Shown here: one piece after another, positions 50,099-58,724 of the stretch | Numbering within the stretch: the first letter of the stretch is position 1 | Layout of the letters: every line of letters begins with the position of its first letter | Origin: an uncultured Pseudomonadales bacterium | GTDB taxonomy: Bacteria; Pseudomonadota; Gammaproteobacteria; Pseudomonadales; Azotimanducaceae | Assembly: GCA_958296295.1 (NCBI GenBank) | Contig: OY282460.1 | Location: 868,001-932,000, forward strand | DNA length: 64,000 nucleotides | Direction of reading: 5' to 3' | Program-made: the position numbers and the translations under genes | Notes under the pieces: generated by a model | The model's database searches: none | What the model saw: the letters and a program-made list of their open reading frames with translations, nothing else | Told to the model about the DNA's origin: nothing

Positions 50099-53000
50099 TT
50101 TGCACGGGTCGTTGCTGGGAGGGGCTTTTGAGCATTTGCTCGGTCAGGCGCAACCTGGATCGATGGCCTTTTCTAGATGCTTGGCACCCGCTGTAGTGGA
50201 GCGGCTCTGTGCGGGCACGACGTTTGCGCCCGAAGGGTGGGATGCGTGGCGAGTCGCTGACCAGAGCGACCCTGAATCGCGGACCATGACCGCGGATGAG
50301 GCCGTGGAGAAGAGAGAAAGAAAGGATAGCGCCACCTTGCTCTTGGTCGATACGGACTGTGCGGGTGCGGGTATGGACGGCATCTACAGTGCTGCCTTGG
50401 AAGTATCGGAGGCGACGCTGTTCCAGGAAGCGCATCGACGAGCCGGTGTGGCCATCACGCGGCGACACTCGGCGACTATACGAAGGTACGCGGAGAGAGC
50501 GATTGTCGTGGCGAGCGGTCGCCGCGGCGTGTATGCGGTGTCACAGTGGTCGGCATTCGACTTTCTATGTCGCGTGGCGGAGAGCGATAGAGGCCCCGGC
50601 GCGTACCTGCATCTGATCGGTCTGTGGCCAGTTCAAGACTGCGAGGAGTCCGATTGGATGAAGGACCTCGATTTGTCGCGCCTGTTTGTAGATCGCCTGT
50701 TGGGCTACGCGAGTGCTCGACTGGCGCCTTCAAAGCGCATTGAGGCGCTGAATCTCGATAGCCAATCCGCAGGGAAAGCAAAGGCTCTGCAGCAGCTCTT
50801 GCACTCGGTGGACACTCAGCCGATGAACGTTGCTCTACGCCACATAGCGGACCAGCGAGAACTATGGATCGGTGTGTTGCGAACAAAGCCGCCGGCCCGC
50901 TCGCTGGAAGCTGTCAAACTCACTGACTGGCGAAACAAGAACGGTTCCATGGCAAGGTGGTCTGGTTTGGTGGAGCAAGGTGCGGAAGAACCGCCAGCCC
51001 TGATCTTCGACCTAAAAGCCGACCACAACGGCCGCCACACTGCGTTGGAGGTCAAGTGGAGAGCCGAGCCCGCTTCTGTCGAGAAGCACGCTGTGGAATA
51101 TCGGGTTGCCGTGCTAACGGACATGGACGAAGAGCTGGCTAGCAGGACCATACCCCATGCGGCAACCAAGGGGGGCGAGCGCTGCCGCTTCAGCGATGAC
51201 GACTTCCCTTCGCTTGGCGAGGACTCCCGACTGCCGGCCAAGGTATCGGTGTCGGTTGTTGGTAACGACGCCATTGAGGCACAGGAGAGCGAAGAGTTCA
51301 TCATTCGTTGCGGTGACGTACCCGAGCACCAAACTGGCAGTGTTGCCAAAGGCGTCCGTACATTCAGCGAGGGAGTCGTCGAACTCGAAAGTCGTGACGA
51401 TGTCTCTGACCTTGCGTTACACGCGACACCGGATGCGAAAGGTTTTTTGGTGTTGCGAACACCGGTGGAGCACGGCCGTCGTCAGAGCTTCAAGGTCTAT
51501 CGTGCGCCGCTGATCAAGGAGGCGGAGGAAGACTGGTTGGCGCGCGGCGGCCCCATCTGCCGATGGGCGATAAAGGTGCGCGAATCGGGCCAGTGGGCTG
51601 GGGGACTAGAGTTCATTCCCTTCGACGCTGGCGGCAGCCAAGTGTGGAAGAGGGCGTTGGCCGCGAGCCACAGGATGGTCACTCGATTCCGAGCAGTGGG
51701 CGGTGTGGGCCAGATCTACGACGATCGAACGTTCGACGTTCCACAGGAATATCTCCGAGCTTGGATCGCATTGTTGAAGATCGAGGATCCGCAACTGGCC
51801 ATAGCCCATACCGTTGAGGTGCAATCCCTGTCCGGGCACACCATCGGCCTCATCGTACTTCCTGCGCATCCCCTACGTGTGGCATGGTTTGCCGCATACG
51901 ACAACTTGGTGCTTCATACGGCTTTCGAGTTAGACCAAAGGCCGAAGGACGTCCGCGAAGAGTTCGCCGGCCTTGATGGCGCGATGTTTCCAGCCTTCCT
52001 CCCGAATCCCGAGGGCGGCGCGTTCGTATTCGCCGATACGCTCGGGTTCCACGCAGTCGGAATGGTGCCGGATTCCGACAAGGAGCCAAAGGCCGCGCTC
52101 GCGATTCTGGCCCGTGCGCTCGGCGACGCTGATTCAGCCGCAGCCGCACCGACCGTCGGCCGACAGAGTGCAAAGGTGCTTGGCGACGAGATCGTCAAGT
52201 ACATGGCGTGCCACGAGAAGGCGCGACTGTTGCACATCCACGCACTGCGCGCCGGCGACGGCTTTACGGTGGCTCGGTCACTCGGCGAGGTCCACGACCA
52301 TTGCGTGCAAGACACGGACGAGGAAGCTGAAGAAGCATCCCGCGAGGCCCCGGTGTTCTCCCTAAACCTCTACCCGTCGTTTGAGCAGCGTGGCATTGCG
52401 GGCCGGTTCATTTCCGAAGCGCGCGAGAAACGTCGCAGCGGCGCGGGGGTGCTCAGCGCCGAAGATCGTTGGATGTTGGAGTCGCTGAGCCTGCCAGGCG
52501 GTGTCAATGTGCCGCGGTTGCGCTGGGCCCGCAAGGAGCCCAACGAACCGGGATCGCCGGCCGAGCCGCGTACGGCCGCCCATCTCGCCATCGCGTTCGA
52601 TACGTTCGAGTCCCGAGTCGTTGCCGATGCGCACGAGTCGCCCGACCGGCACCCCTATCACGCCTTCGGGCTGATGTCCTTCTACGAGCGGCAGTACGCC
52701 AGTTTGCCATCACCGGTCTGGCGCAATGCCGCCCCAACGCCCACGGAAGGCGAAAAACACCCATCTAGGCGCGTACACACAGAAATGCTGGCACGATTGC
52801 AGGACGCCGTCCACATGGCCGTTACCCGGCATGTCGGAGACGGTGCCGGCCAACCGGCACTCCAGACCGAAATCACCGCGGAGAAGGCCAACGGCCTGAA
52901 GACCCTGCATGAGCTCTGTGATTGGGTTGTCACTCTAGACCGGAACGCTGGGATTGAGTACTTCGACTCGCCCCTCGACAACCGGGATGTATACGACGCA

Positions 53001-55205
53001 TATGTCATCGACTGTGTACCGGAACGGGAGGACCTCGGCTGTCTCCAACTGATAACGTCCACCGCGAATCTTGAGGAAGTGCGCAGCTTGCTGGATGCAG
53101 CGCTCGATCAGATGGGGTTGAGCCGCAGCCGGCGCAATGCAGAGTTCCTGCTGGAACACTTGAAGGCATTGAGCGGCCGCCTTGCCATTCGCCTCACGGG
53201 TCAAAGGCCTGCAACGTCCGAGCTGATCGCTCTCGCCGTCTCTCACGCCAACTGCCGCACAGCAGCGCCCGGCGACAAGTGCTGGACGTCGCTGGAAGAT
53301 GGATTCCTGGTACCGGTCGACGACGTGCGGGAGCTGATACAGCCGCTACAGAACAAGAACGGCGGCGTAGGAACGCGCCCTGATCTCATCTACGTTTCCG
53401 CATCTGCACGCACCGGCCTGACCTTCCAGTTCATTGAGGTGAAGTATCGTCGTGACCTGCGGTCGGCGAGAGCGCCGGATGTACTTCGGCACATCCATGA
53501 ACAGACGCGCGGGCTTCGCCAAGCTTGGGTTTCTTGGTACAGCGCCGACGTGTGCGCATCGTTTCGGGCGATTCGGCGCGCCAAGTTAGCTAGGGTTTTG
53601 AGATTCTACGCCGACAAAGCCCGGCGTCACTATCTGCCACCGGAGCGACATAGGGAACTGGTCGCCGAGATACACAAGATGGTCGCGGACGGGGGAAGCT
53701 ATTCGTTTGGAGATGCGCAGACCAAGGACCGCGGGTGGATTTTCTGTCCAGAGTACATTCCACGCGATCCCCTGCAGATTTCTCCCGACGCCTGGAGCAC
53801 GCGGGTGTTCCTAGTGGGGGCGAGCATGATGCCTGACACGCTGATCGACCCTGCTGCAGTCTTCAGCGACAAGACAAATCGAACCTCAAAGAGAGGCAAG
53901 AGCGGGCGTGTCGACCACTCGGCCGAGCCTGTGTCGGGCGACTCGACAGAAACCGCGGAAAATGAGGCTGTTCCCGCTGTGAGCCTGGGTACTGATGCCA
54001 TCGCAAACAACCAAGTCGACTGGTCGTTAGGCGTAAGGGGGAATCCGCACTTGCTCATTGCAGGCCAGCCCGGGATGGGAAAAACCACATGCCTCATTAA
54101 CATGTGCAAGCAGATGGTAGCCACCGGCATCCGCCCTATCGTATTTTCCTACCATCAAGACATAGACGCAGGCATGGCGCAGTCCACGAATTCGGTGCGC
54201 TTCCTCGATTTCGATGGCCTAGGTTTCAATCCACTACACATTTCCAATCCTGACTCCAGAACGGCGCATCTTGATGTCGCCGGCACAATACGCGACATCT
54301 TCGCGGCGATCTTTCCAGAGATCGGCGACATCCAAGGCGATCGCATACGCAGAGCCATCAAGGAGAGCTTCGTTGAGGCTGGGTGGGAAGACTCTGATCC
54401 ATCGGCTCGCCGGGAAGGGCCTTCCTTCAGACGGTTCTTGGAGATTTTGCAGAGCGATCCTAAGCCTGATCGGGGGCTACGAGGATTGCTTGTGCGCCTT
54501 GGGGAGCTGGATGACTATGGTTTCTTCGGGTCAAGCTCAGGCCAACAGAGTCTGTGGGATGGCGAACAAACAGTCGTGATACGAGTTCACGCTAGTCAGA
54601 ATGAGAACCTGCAGCGGGCGTTCGCTTTCTTCGTGTTCTACAGGCTCTACAAAGACATGTTTCTACGCGGCATCCAAGAGCGAATCACGCACGCCGTCGT
54701 CTTCGACGAGGCGCATCGAGCAGCTCGCATGAAACTGCTCCCCACCATGGCGAAGGAGTGCAGGAAGTACGGTATTTCTCTTGTTGTGGCTTCGCAGGAA
54801 GCGGCGGACTTTAATACGTCGCTGTTTTCGGCCATCGCCAACTACCTCGTCCTCAAGTTGACTGATGCTGATGCGCGGTTTCTTGTCAGAAACGTTGCAA
54901 GCTCTCATCAGGAGAAGGCCCTGATCGACAAGATCAAGGGAATGGAAAGGTTCAAGGCGATGTTCTTCATGGAGGGCGAACGGCGCCCGCGGTCGCTGGC
55001 ATTGCACTCCGATGAGGACGCCAGAATCCTGACGGCGATCAAGTACTACATGAAGGGTGACATCTCCACAGGCGGGGCTGCCGAGCTGGCAGGTGTTCCG
55101 AAAGCGCTATTGCTGACGAAGCTCGGCGACTACGGCATTGACACCTTCGACATGTCGGAGGAGGAGTGTCAGAGAGACCTCGAAGGTGCGCGACGTCTTC
55201 TGTAA
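50085..55205 (+). CDS. HerA/FtsK-type ATPase with PD-(D/E)XK motif and C-terminal UPF0175 domain (DptH-like)
   Basis: 1706 aa; ATG overlaps the previous gene by 14 bp. The large N-terminal and middle parts are unassigned until RPDLIYVSASARTG and FIEVKYRRDL around residues 1100-1118, a PD-x-ExK nuclease-like pattern. A HerA-type motor follows: Walker A LLIAGQPGMGKTTCLIN (about 1320-1336), VVFDEAHRAARMK (about 1540-1552) and VASQEAADFN. The last about 55 residues (YYMKGDISTGGAAELAGV and YGIDTFDMSEEECQRDL) match UPF0175, the usual antitoxin of DUF3368 PIN toxins. Size and order resemble DptH. The antitoxin fusion is unusual, and the PIN gene overlaps the 3' end. Confidence 0.75.
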   Translation: MDWGSLHGSLLGGAFEHLLGQAQPGSMAFSRCLAPAVVERLCAGTTFAPEGWDAWRVADQSDPESRTMTADEAVEKRERKDSATLLLVDTDCAGAGMDGIYSAALEVSEATLFQEAHRRAGVAITRRHSATIRRYAERAIVVASGRRGVYAVSQWSAFDFLCRVAESDRGPGAYLHLIGLWPVQDCEESDWMKDLDLSRLFVDRLLGYASARLAPSKRIEALNLDSQSAGKAKALQQLLHSVDTQPMNVALRHIADQRELWIGVLRTKPPARSLEAVKLTDWRNKNGSMARWSGLVEQGAEEPPALIFDLKADHNGRHTALEVKWRAEPASVEKHAVEYRVAVLTDMDEELASRTIPHAATKGGERCRFSDDDFPSLGEDSRLPAKVSVSVVGNDAIEAQESEEFIIRCGDVPEHQTGSVAKGVRTFSEGVVELESRDDVSDLALHATPDAKGFLVLRTPVEHGRRQSFKVYRAPLIKEAEEDWLARGGPICRWAIKVRESGQWAGGLEFIPFDAGGSQVWKRALAASHRMVTRFRAVGGVGQIYDDRTFDVPQEYLRAWIALLKIEDPQLAIAHTVEVQSLSGHTIGLIVLPAHPLRVAWFAAYDNLVLHTAFELDQRPKDVREEFAGLDGAMFPAFLPNPEGGAFVFADTLGFHAVGMVPDSDKEPKAALAILARALGDADSAAAAPTVGRQSAKVLGDEIVKYMACHEKARLLHIHALRAGDGFTVARSLGEVHDHCVQDTDEEAEEASREAPVFSLNLYPSFEQRGIAGRFISEAREKRRSGAGVLSAEDRWMLESLSLPGGVNVPRLRWARKEPNEPGSPAEPRTAAHLAIAFDTFESRVVADAHESPDRHPYHAFGLMSFYERQYASLPSPVWRNAAPTPTEGEKHPSRRVHTEMLARLQDAVHMAVTRHVGDGAGQPALQTEITAEKANGLKTLHELCDWVVTLDRNAGIEYFDSPLDNRDVYDAYVIDCVPEREDLGCLQLITSTANLEEVRSLLDAALDQMGLSRSRRNAEFLLEHLKALSGRLAIRLTGQRPATSELIALAVSHANCRTAAPGDKCWTSLEDGFLVPVDDVRELIQPLQNKNGGVGTRPDLIYVSASARTGLTFQFIEVKYRRDLRSARAPDVLRHIHEQTRGLRQAWVSWYSADVCASFRAIRRAKLARVLRFYADKARRHYLPPERHRELVAEIHKMVADGGSYSFGDAQTKDRGWIFCPEYIPRDPLQISPDAWSTRVFLVGASMMPDTLIDPAAVFSDKTNRTSKRGKSGRVDHSAEPVSGDSTETAENEAVPAVSLGTDAIANNQVDWSLGVRGNPHLLIAGQPGMGKTTCLINMCKQMVATGIRPIVFSYHQDIDAGMAQSTNSVRFLDFDGLGFNPLHISNPDSRTAHLDVAGTIRDIFAAIFPEIGDIQGDRIRRAIKESFVEAGWEDSDPSARREGPSFRRFLEILQSDPKPDRGLRGLLVRLGELDDYGFFGSSSGQQSLWDGEQTVVIRVHASQNENLQRAFAFFVFYRLYKDMFLRGIQERITHAVVFDEAHRAARMKLLPTMAKECRKYGISLVVASQEAADFNTSLFSAIANYLVLKLTDADARFLVRNVASSHQEKALIDKIKGMERFKAMFFMEGERRPRSLALHSDEDARILTAIKYYMKGDISTGGAAELAGVPKALLLTKLGDYGIDTFDMSEEECQRDLEGARRLL

Positions 55206-55668
55206 CACCTCGCCGCTGCAATACCTACACCAAATCGGACAGTTGGAGATACTCCCGACATTATTCGAAGAAGTGCAAGTCGCGGAAGCGGTGGCGGCTG
55301 AGCTGGCGGAAGGAAGTAGGTACCAAATCGAGCTGCCGGACATCCATCAACTTCCCTGGGCGAAGATCCGAGCAGTGTCCGGTGCCGGGTCGTTAATTCC
55401 AAACCTCGGTAAGGGCGAGGCGGAAACCATCGCACTGGGGCTTGAGAAACCGAACTCTCTGGTTGTCCTCGACGATCGCGCGGCACGTCGGGCGGCGATA
55501 GCGGTGCGATTGAAGGTCATTGGCACGATAGGACTGCTGCTACTTGCCAAGGAACGTGGCCACATCGGCGCTGTGCGCCCTGTCTTGGCCCGATTGGAAG
55601 TATTGGGATTTCGACTCAGCGAACGCATGCGCCGCTTTGCTCTGGTCGAAGCCGGGGAAAGCGCTTGA
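55186..55668 (+). CDS. DUF3368-type PIN-domain toxin
   Basis: 160 aa from a GTG at 55186, overlapping the HerA gene by 20 bp; an in-frame ATG at 55138 gives an arginine-rich N-terminus and is less likely. VFCNTSPLQYLHQIGQLEILPTLF, VAEAVAAEL, LGKGEAETIALGLE and VVLDDRAARRAA are the DUF3368 pattern, with the first acidic position replaced by Asn (CNTSPL instead of SDTSPL) and the later Glu and Asp-Asp retained. PIN proteins of this class are RNases normally inhibited by a UPF0175 partner, which here is fused to the neighbouring ATPase. Whether the Asn impairs catalysis is unknown. Confidence 0.8.
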   Translation: MRDVFCNTSPLQYLHQIGQLEILPTLFEEVQVAEAVAAELAEGSRYQIELPDIHQLPWAKIRAVSGAGSLIPNLGKGEAETIALGLEKPNSLVVLDDRAARRAAIAVRLKVIGTIGLLLLAKERGHIGAVRPVLARLEVLGFRLSERMRRFALVEAGESA

Positions 55669-55786
55669 CGTGGTTGAGGGATGCTCGAGCCACGGGCCGC
55701 GCGAGGACTGTACCGTGTTGATTAGCTCGTATGTCGGTCAAGGGTCAAGGCCCAAGTATGTTGAGGCCTGGTAGCGGCTGGACATC

Positions 55787-57079
55787 CTAGCCCTCAGGCC
55801 AAACAGCGGACACGTCGAACTCGAACAACGCCTTGTTGGAGTTGCGCTTGCGGATTGGCCGGGCCGCGACATCCACGAATCCGTATTGGCGCAGCATCGC
55901 GGCGTAGAGTTGCTCCGTTGGCACCAAGACGCCGTAGAACGTGGAGTTGCCCACGATGTAGTGGACGCGGGCGCCGGGCTTCAACACGGTCCGCAGCCCG
56001 TCGAAGTGCCGCGACATGTCCTCGCAGTACTTGGCGACGTAGGCGGCCAGCAGCTCGCCGTTCGCATTGTCGTCGTCGGCGATCGCCGCCACGATGCCGC
56101 GCAGCGCATCGGGCAGCCAGCGGTCGTTCCGGCTCGTCCAAGCGTTCAATCGACTGGTGGCGATGCCCCATGTGCCGCCGATGGCCTGCCAGTCGAGTTC
56201 ACCGGCGTCGCGGGCGCTGGCCAAGTGGCCCAGCCAGTACATGTAGGGCCGCAGCTCGCGGATGTAGGACATGCGATTCGCGTACGGGGGCGACGTCACC
56301 ACCAGGTCGAAGTCCCCGTCCGGGAGCCGCGGGAGATCCCGGGCATCGCCTTGAACGACGGCGGCGCGGCCGGCCGGATTGTCGCTCGCGCCCCGGAGGA
56401 CGAATCGAACGTCGTTCAGGAACATGGCGTCGGTGTCCACGTCGATCTGCAACTGTCCTTGCGGATCGTCGTCTTTGAACGACATGGACTGGTGATTGAA
56501 GGCGGCGCTGGAGAGCTTGATGAGAGTGCGGCAGAACGCGACTCGCAGCAGATCGCGCGCCTGCGCGTTGGTGGTGGATGCGACGATGGCGGCTTTCAGG
56601 TAGCCGAGAAAGCGCGAAGCCGTTTCGGGCCACCAACGCTCGATTTTGTGGATCTTGGGCGCGGGCGCCGGCTCGATGGCTCTGCGGCGCGCCAGGGCCA
56701 GCGCCGCAAGGCCGGCGCGCTCCGTCTCGGCAAGCGATTTCGCGCAGTAGGCGCTCGTCTTGGCCCGCGCCAGCCACGTCAAGAATGGATTGATATCGAT
56801 GGTCGTGGCCCGGTGTCCTTCGGCAACCGCGCAAAGAGCCGTGGTTCCGGTGCCACAGAACGGGTCCAATACCTTCAGACCCTCCTCGTAGCGCGAGATC
56901 GTTTCTTGCACCACTTTCACGGAATAGGCCGGCGTAAGCCGCAGCCAACCGTGCCGACCCGTCTTCAGGTTGAACTTGTGCTGTGGTCGGCGCGCTGTCG
57001 CAGACTCAATCCCACTTGCGGCATCAGGTGCTCCCCGGAGCGAAACAGGCCCACGGGCACAACAGCGAGAGCGATTCAC
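55787..57079 (-). CDS. site-specific DNA methyltransferase
   Basis: 430 aa. The AdoMet loop DPFCGTGTTALCAVA (about residue 71) precedes the catalytic TSPPYANRMSYIRELRPYMYWLG (about residue 263), so this is an N4-cytosine or N6-adenine DNA methylase. PQHKFNLKTGRHGWLRLTPAYS at residue 33 is the usual start of such proteins, so the first 30 residues may be non-native. No restriction endonuclease gene is adjacent. It converges on the PIN gene with 118 bp between stops. It could be the self-marking enzyme for the kinase/HerA operon or an orphan methylase. Confidence 0.88.
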   Translation of the reverse strand: MNRSRCCARGPVSLRGAPDAASGIESATARRPQHKFNLKTGRHGWLRLTPAYSVKVVQETISRYEEGLKVLDPFCGTGTTALCAVAEGHRATTIDINPFLTWLARAKTSAYCAKSLAETERAGLAALALARRRAIEPAPAPKIHKIERWWPETASRFLGYLKAAIVASTTNAQARDLLRVAFCRTLIKLSSAAFNHQSMSFKDDDPQGQLQIDVDTDAMFLNDVRFVLRGASDNPAGRAAVVQGDARDLPRLPDGDFDLVVTSPPYANRMSYIRELRPYMYWLGHLASARDAGELDWQAIGGTWGIATSRLNAWTSRNDRWLPDALRGIVAAIADDDNANGELLAAYVAKYCEDMSRHFDGLRTVLKPGARVHYIVGNSTFYGVLVPTEQLYAAMLRQYGFVDVAARPIRKRNSNKALFEFDVSAVWPEG

Positions 57080-57239
57080 TCGGTAACGACAATAGCTTGG
57101 CTTGGGGCACCGCGATTGATGTCCGCAAGGCGCCTGAACCGAGGTTAGATGACTGTCAGGTGCTACCTCGGCGGTCCCGCCGTAGCCCCCGCGTCTCGGT
57201 GCGCCACGAGCAGTACCACGACTCCCAAAACAAGCTATG

Positions 57240-57267
57240 TTGACAGAATATGTATCTATGGTACTTT
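57240..57267 (+). promoter_or_regulatory. predicted promoter of the HTH-ImmA/IrrE gene
   Basis: TTGACA (57240-57245), 16-bp spacer, TACTTT (57262-57267), followed 35 bp later by the ATG at 57303 with GAGGGTGG as ribosome binding site. The AATATGTATC at 57247-57256 recurs at 60284-60293 before vapB. Confidence 0.5.
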
Positions 57268-57302
57268 ACTTCTCCCGTTTGTCAAAAAACGAGGGTGGTG
57301 CA

Positions 57303-58439
57303 ATGGCTGACGGAGTGTGCATAGCGGCAAATTTGGCCCGGTTGCGGCTGGACAAGGCGCTGACACAGGAGGAATTGGCGCTGAAGGCAGGCCTATCGCG
57401 GGTGGCCTTTGGGCGCATCGAGCGCGGCGCGGTCGTCCCAAGGGCGAAAACACTTCAAGCTCTGGCTGAGGCGCTGGATATGCCGGTGAGCGAGCTCGTC
57501 AGGCCCATCCGCTCCCTTGAGAGTGTGCGATTTCGGGCCAGAGCGCAGGTGCGTTCCCGAGAGCAGATCCTTGCGGAGGTGTCCAAGTGGCTCGATGCCT
57601 ACGCTTGGCTTGAGGCGGAGCTTGGCGAGAGCGCGGACTTCCGCTTCGACAAGGCCAAGCCAGCGCACGGCGGCTCACCGTCCGACGTGGCGCGAGCGGC
57701 CCGCCAAGCTGTTGGTGTCGCCCCAGACGAAGCCGTGCGCGACATCTGCGGCCTCTTGGAGGGTGGCGGCGTAAAGATCCTCCTCTTTGAGACCAAGCGA
57801 GACTCCTTCTTTGGCCTGAGCGTTGGCCAGCGCGACGGCCCGGCGGTCGTGGTGAACACTTGGGATCGGATCTCCGTGGAGCGTTGGATTTTCACTGCGG
57901 CGCACGAATTGGGGCATCTCCTGCTGCACCCTCACGAGTACCAGCGGGAGGCCGCTGCGCTCCCGGAAGACGCCGAACGCGAAGCGGACGAGTTCGCCAG
58001 CGAGTTCCTGATGCCGGATCAAGCGTTCGAGAGAGAGTGGGAGGCGACCAGCGGGCACTCGCTACTCGCCCGGGTGCTCAAGGTGAAGCGCATCTTCCGA
58101 GTCAGCTACAAGACGGTACTCTACCGGCTGGTGCAGTCGCGCAGGGCGACATCGAAGGTCTGGCCCGCCTTCCAAAGCCAGCACCGTGCGTACTTTCGCA
58201 ACAAGACTCTACGCGAGGCCGACGAGCCGCGGGCGCTCGAAGAGAGCGAGTTCGCGTGGAGTTGGGGACGGGCCGGCGAGCCGGCGGGCCTCACACGCCA
58301 CGACTTCATGGCTGATCGCCTGCGTCGCCTTGTCCGGCTTGCGGTGGAGGGTGGACGTATTTCCCTAGGACGGGCTGCCGAAATCCTAGGCCGTGACCGC
58401 GCAGACATGAGGACGTTGGCGGCGGAGTGGGCGATGTAG
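57303..58439 (+). CDS. XRE-family HTH regulator with ImmA/IrrE peptidase domain
   Basis: 378 aa from ATG 57303. An N-terminal helix-turn-helix (ANLARLRLDKALTQEELALKAGLSRVAFGRIERG) is followed by the ImmA/IrrE zinc site HELGHLLLHPHEY and AEREADEFASEFLMP. Such proteins act as repressors or as proteases that cleave a repressor after DNA damage or phage entry. Placement beside the methyltransferase and kinase operon suggests a role in controlling the island. The extra 120-residue C-terminal part has no motif I recognise. Confidence 0.85.
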   Translation: MADGVCIAANLARLRLDKALTQEELALKAGLSRVAFGRIERGAVVPRAKTLQALAEALDMPVSELVRPIRSLESVRFRARAQVRSREQILAEVSKWLDAYAWLEAELGESADFRFDKAKPAHGGSPSDVARAARQAVGVAPDEAVRDICGLLEGGGVKILLFETKRDSFFGLSVGQRDGPAVVVNTWDRISVERWIFTAAHELGHLLLHPHEYQREAAALPEDAEREADEFASEFLMPDQAFEREWEATSGHSLLARVLKVKRIFRVSYKTVLYRLVQSRRATSKVWPAFQSQHRAYFRNKTLREADEPRALEESEFAWSWGRAGEPAGLTRHDFMADRLRRLVRLAVEGGRISLGRAAEILGRDRADMRTLAAEWAM

Positions 58440-58724
58440 CATCAGCTGACGCCTACCGTATTGGGCGGGCCAGTTCGCGCCGACGGCGCATCGAAACCGC
58501 ACTGGAAGCCGCCGCTGCCGTTCGATCTGGCGGAAACGCCTGAGGAGATGAAGCCGCGGTGGGCGCTATCAGCAAAGGCAGATGGCGGTGCGCATTCACC
58601 GGCATTGCTTCGGGTTTCGCCAGCAACGCCGCCGGCCCCATCAGGGAACCGGAGGAAGTGGCCCGCATGGTGGCGGACGCCGTTCGTGAACCCCAAAGAC
58701 CCTTGGCGCAGGTTCCTTCCCGGT
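58440..58724. other. relic region upstream of the IS
   Basis: No intact gene. A plus-strand stretch from 58461 reads PHWKPPLPFDLAETPEEMKP, possibly the end of a lost gene. The SDR fragment 58607-58690 and the left target duplication of the IS (58716-58724) lie here. Confidence 0.5.
58607..58690 (+). repeat. duplicated fragment of the SDR gene at 43867-43950
   Basis: A 57-bp run (58616-58672) is identical to 43876-43932 and the match continues with a few differences to 58690. It encodes SGFASNAAGPIREPEEVARM in the same strand as the SDR. No other part of an SDR gene is present around it. It lies 163 bp after the HTH-ImmA gene. Confidence 0.85.

Noticed and set aside
55138..55185. ATG at 55138 as start of the PIN gene
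   Set aside because: It adds 16 residues rich in Arg/Ser that are antisense-like to nothing in the PIN family; the GTG at 55186 gives the family's exact N-terminus.
44233..55205. Naming the operon as BREX, Pgl, Dnd or MADS
   Set aside because: No pglX/pglZ/brxC, no dndBCDE or sspBCD, and the gene set does not match any of these as I know them. Resemblance to PglW and DptFGH is partial, so no system name was assigned.
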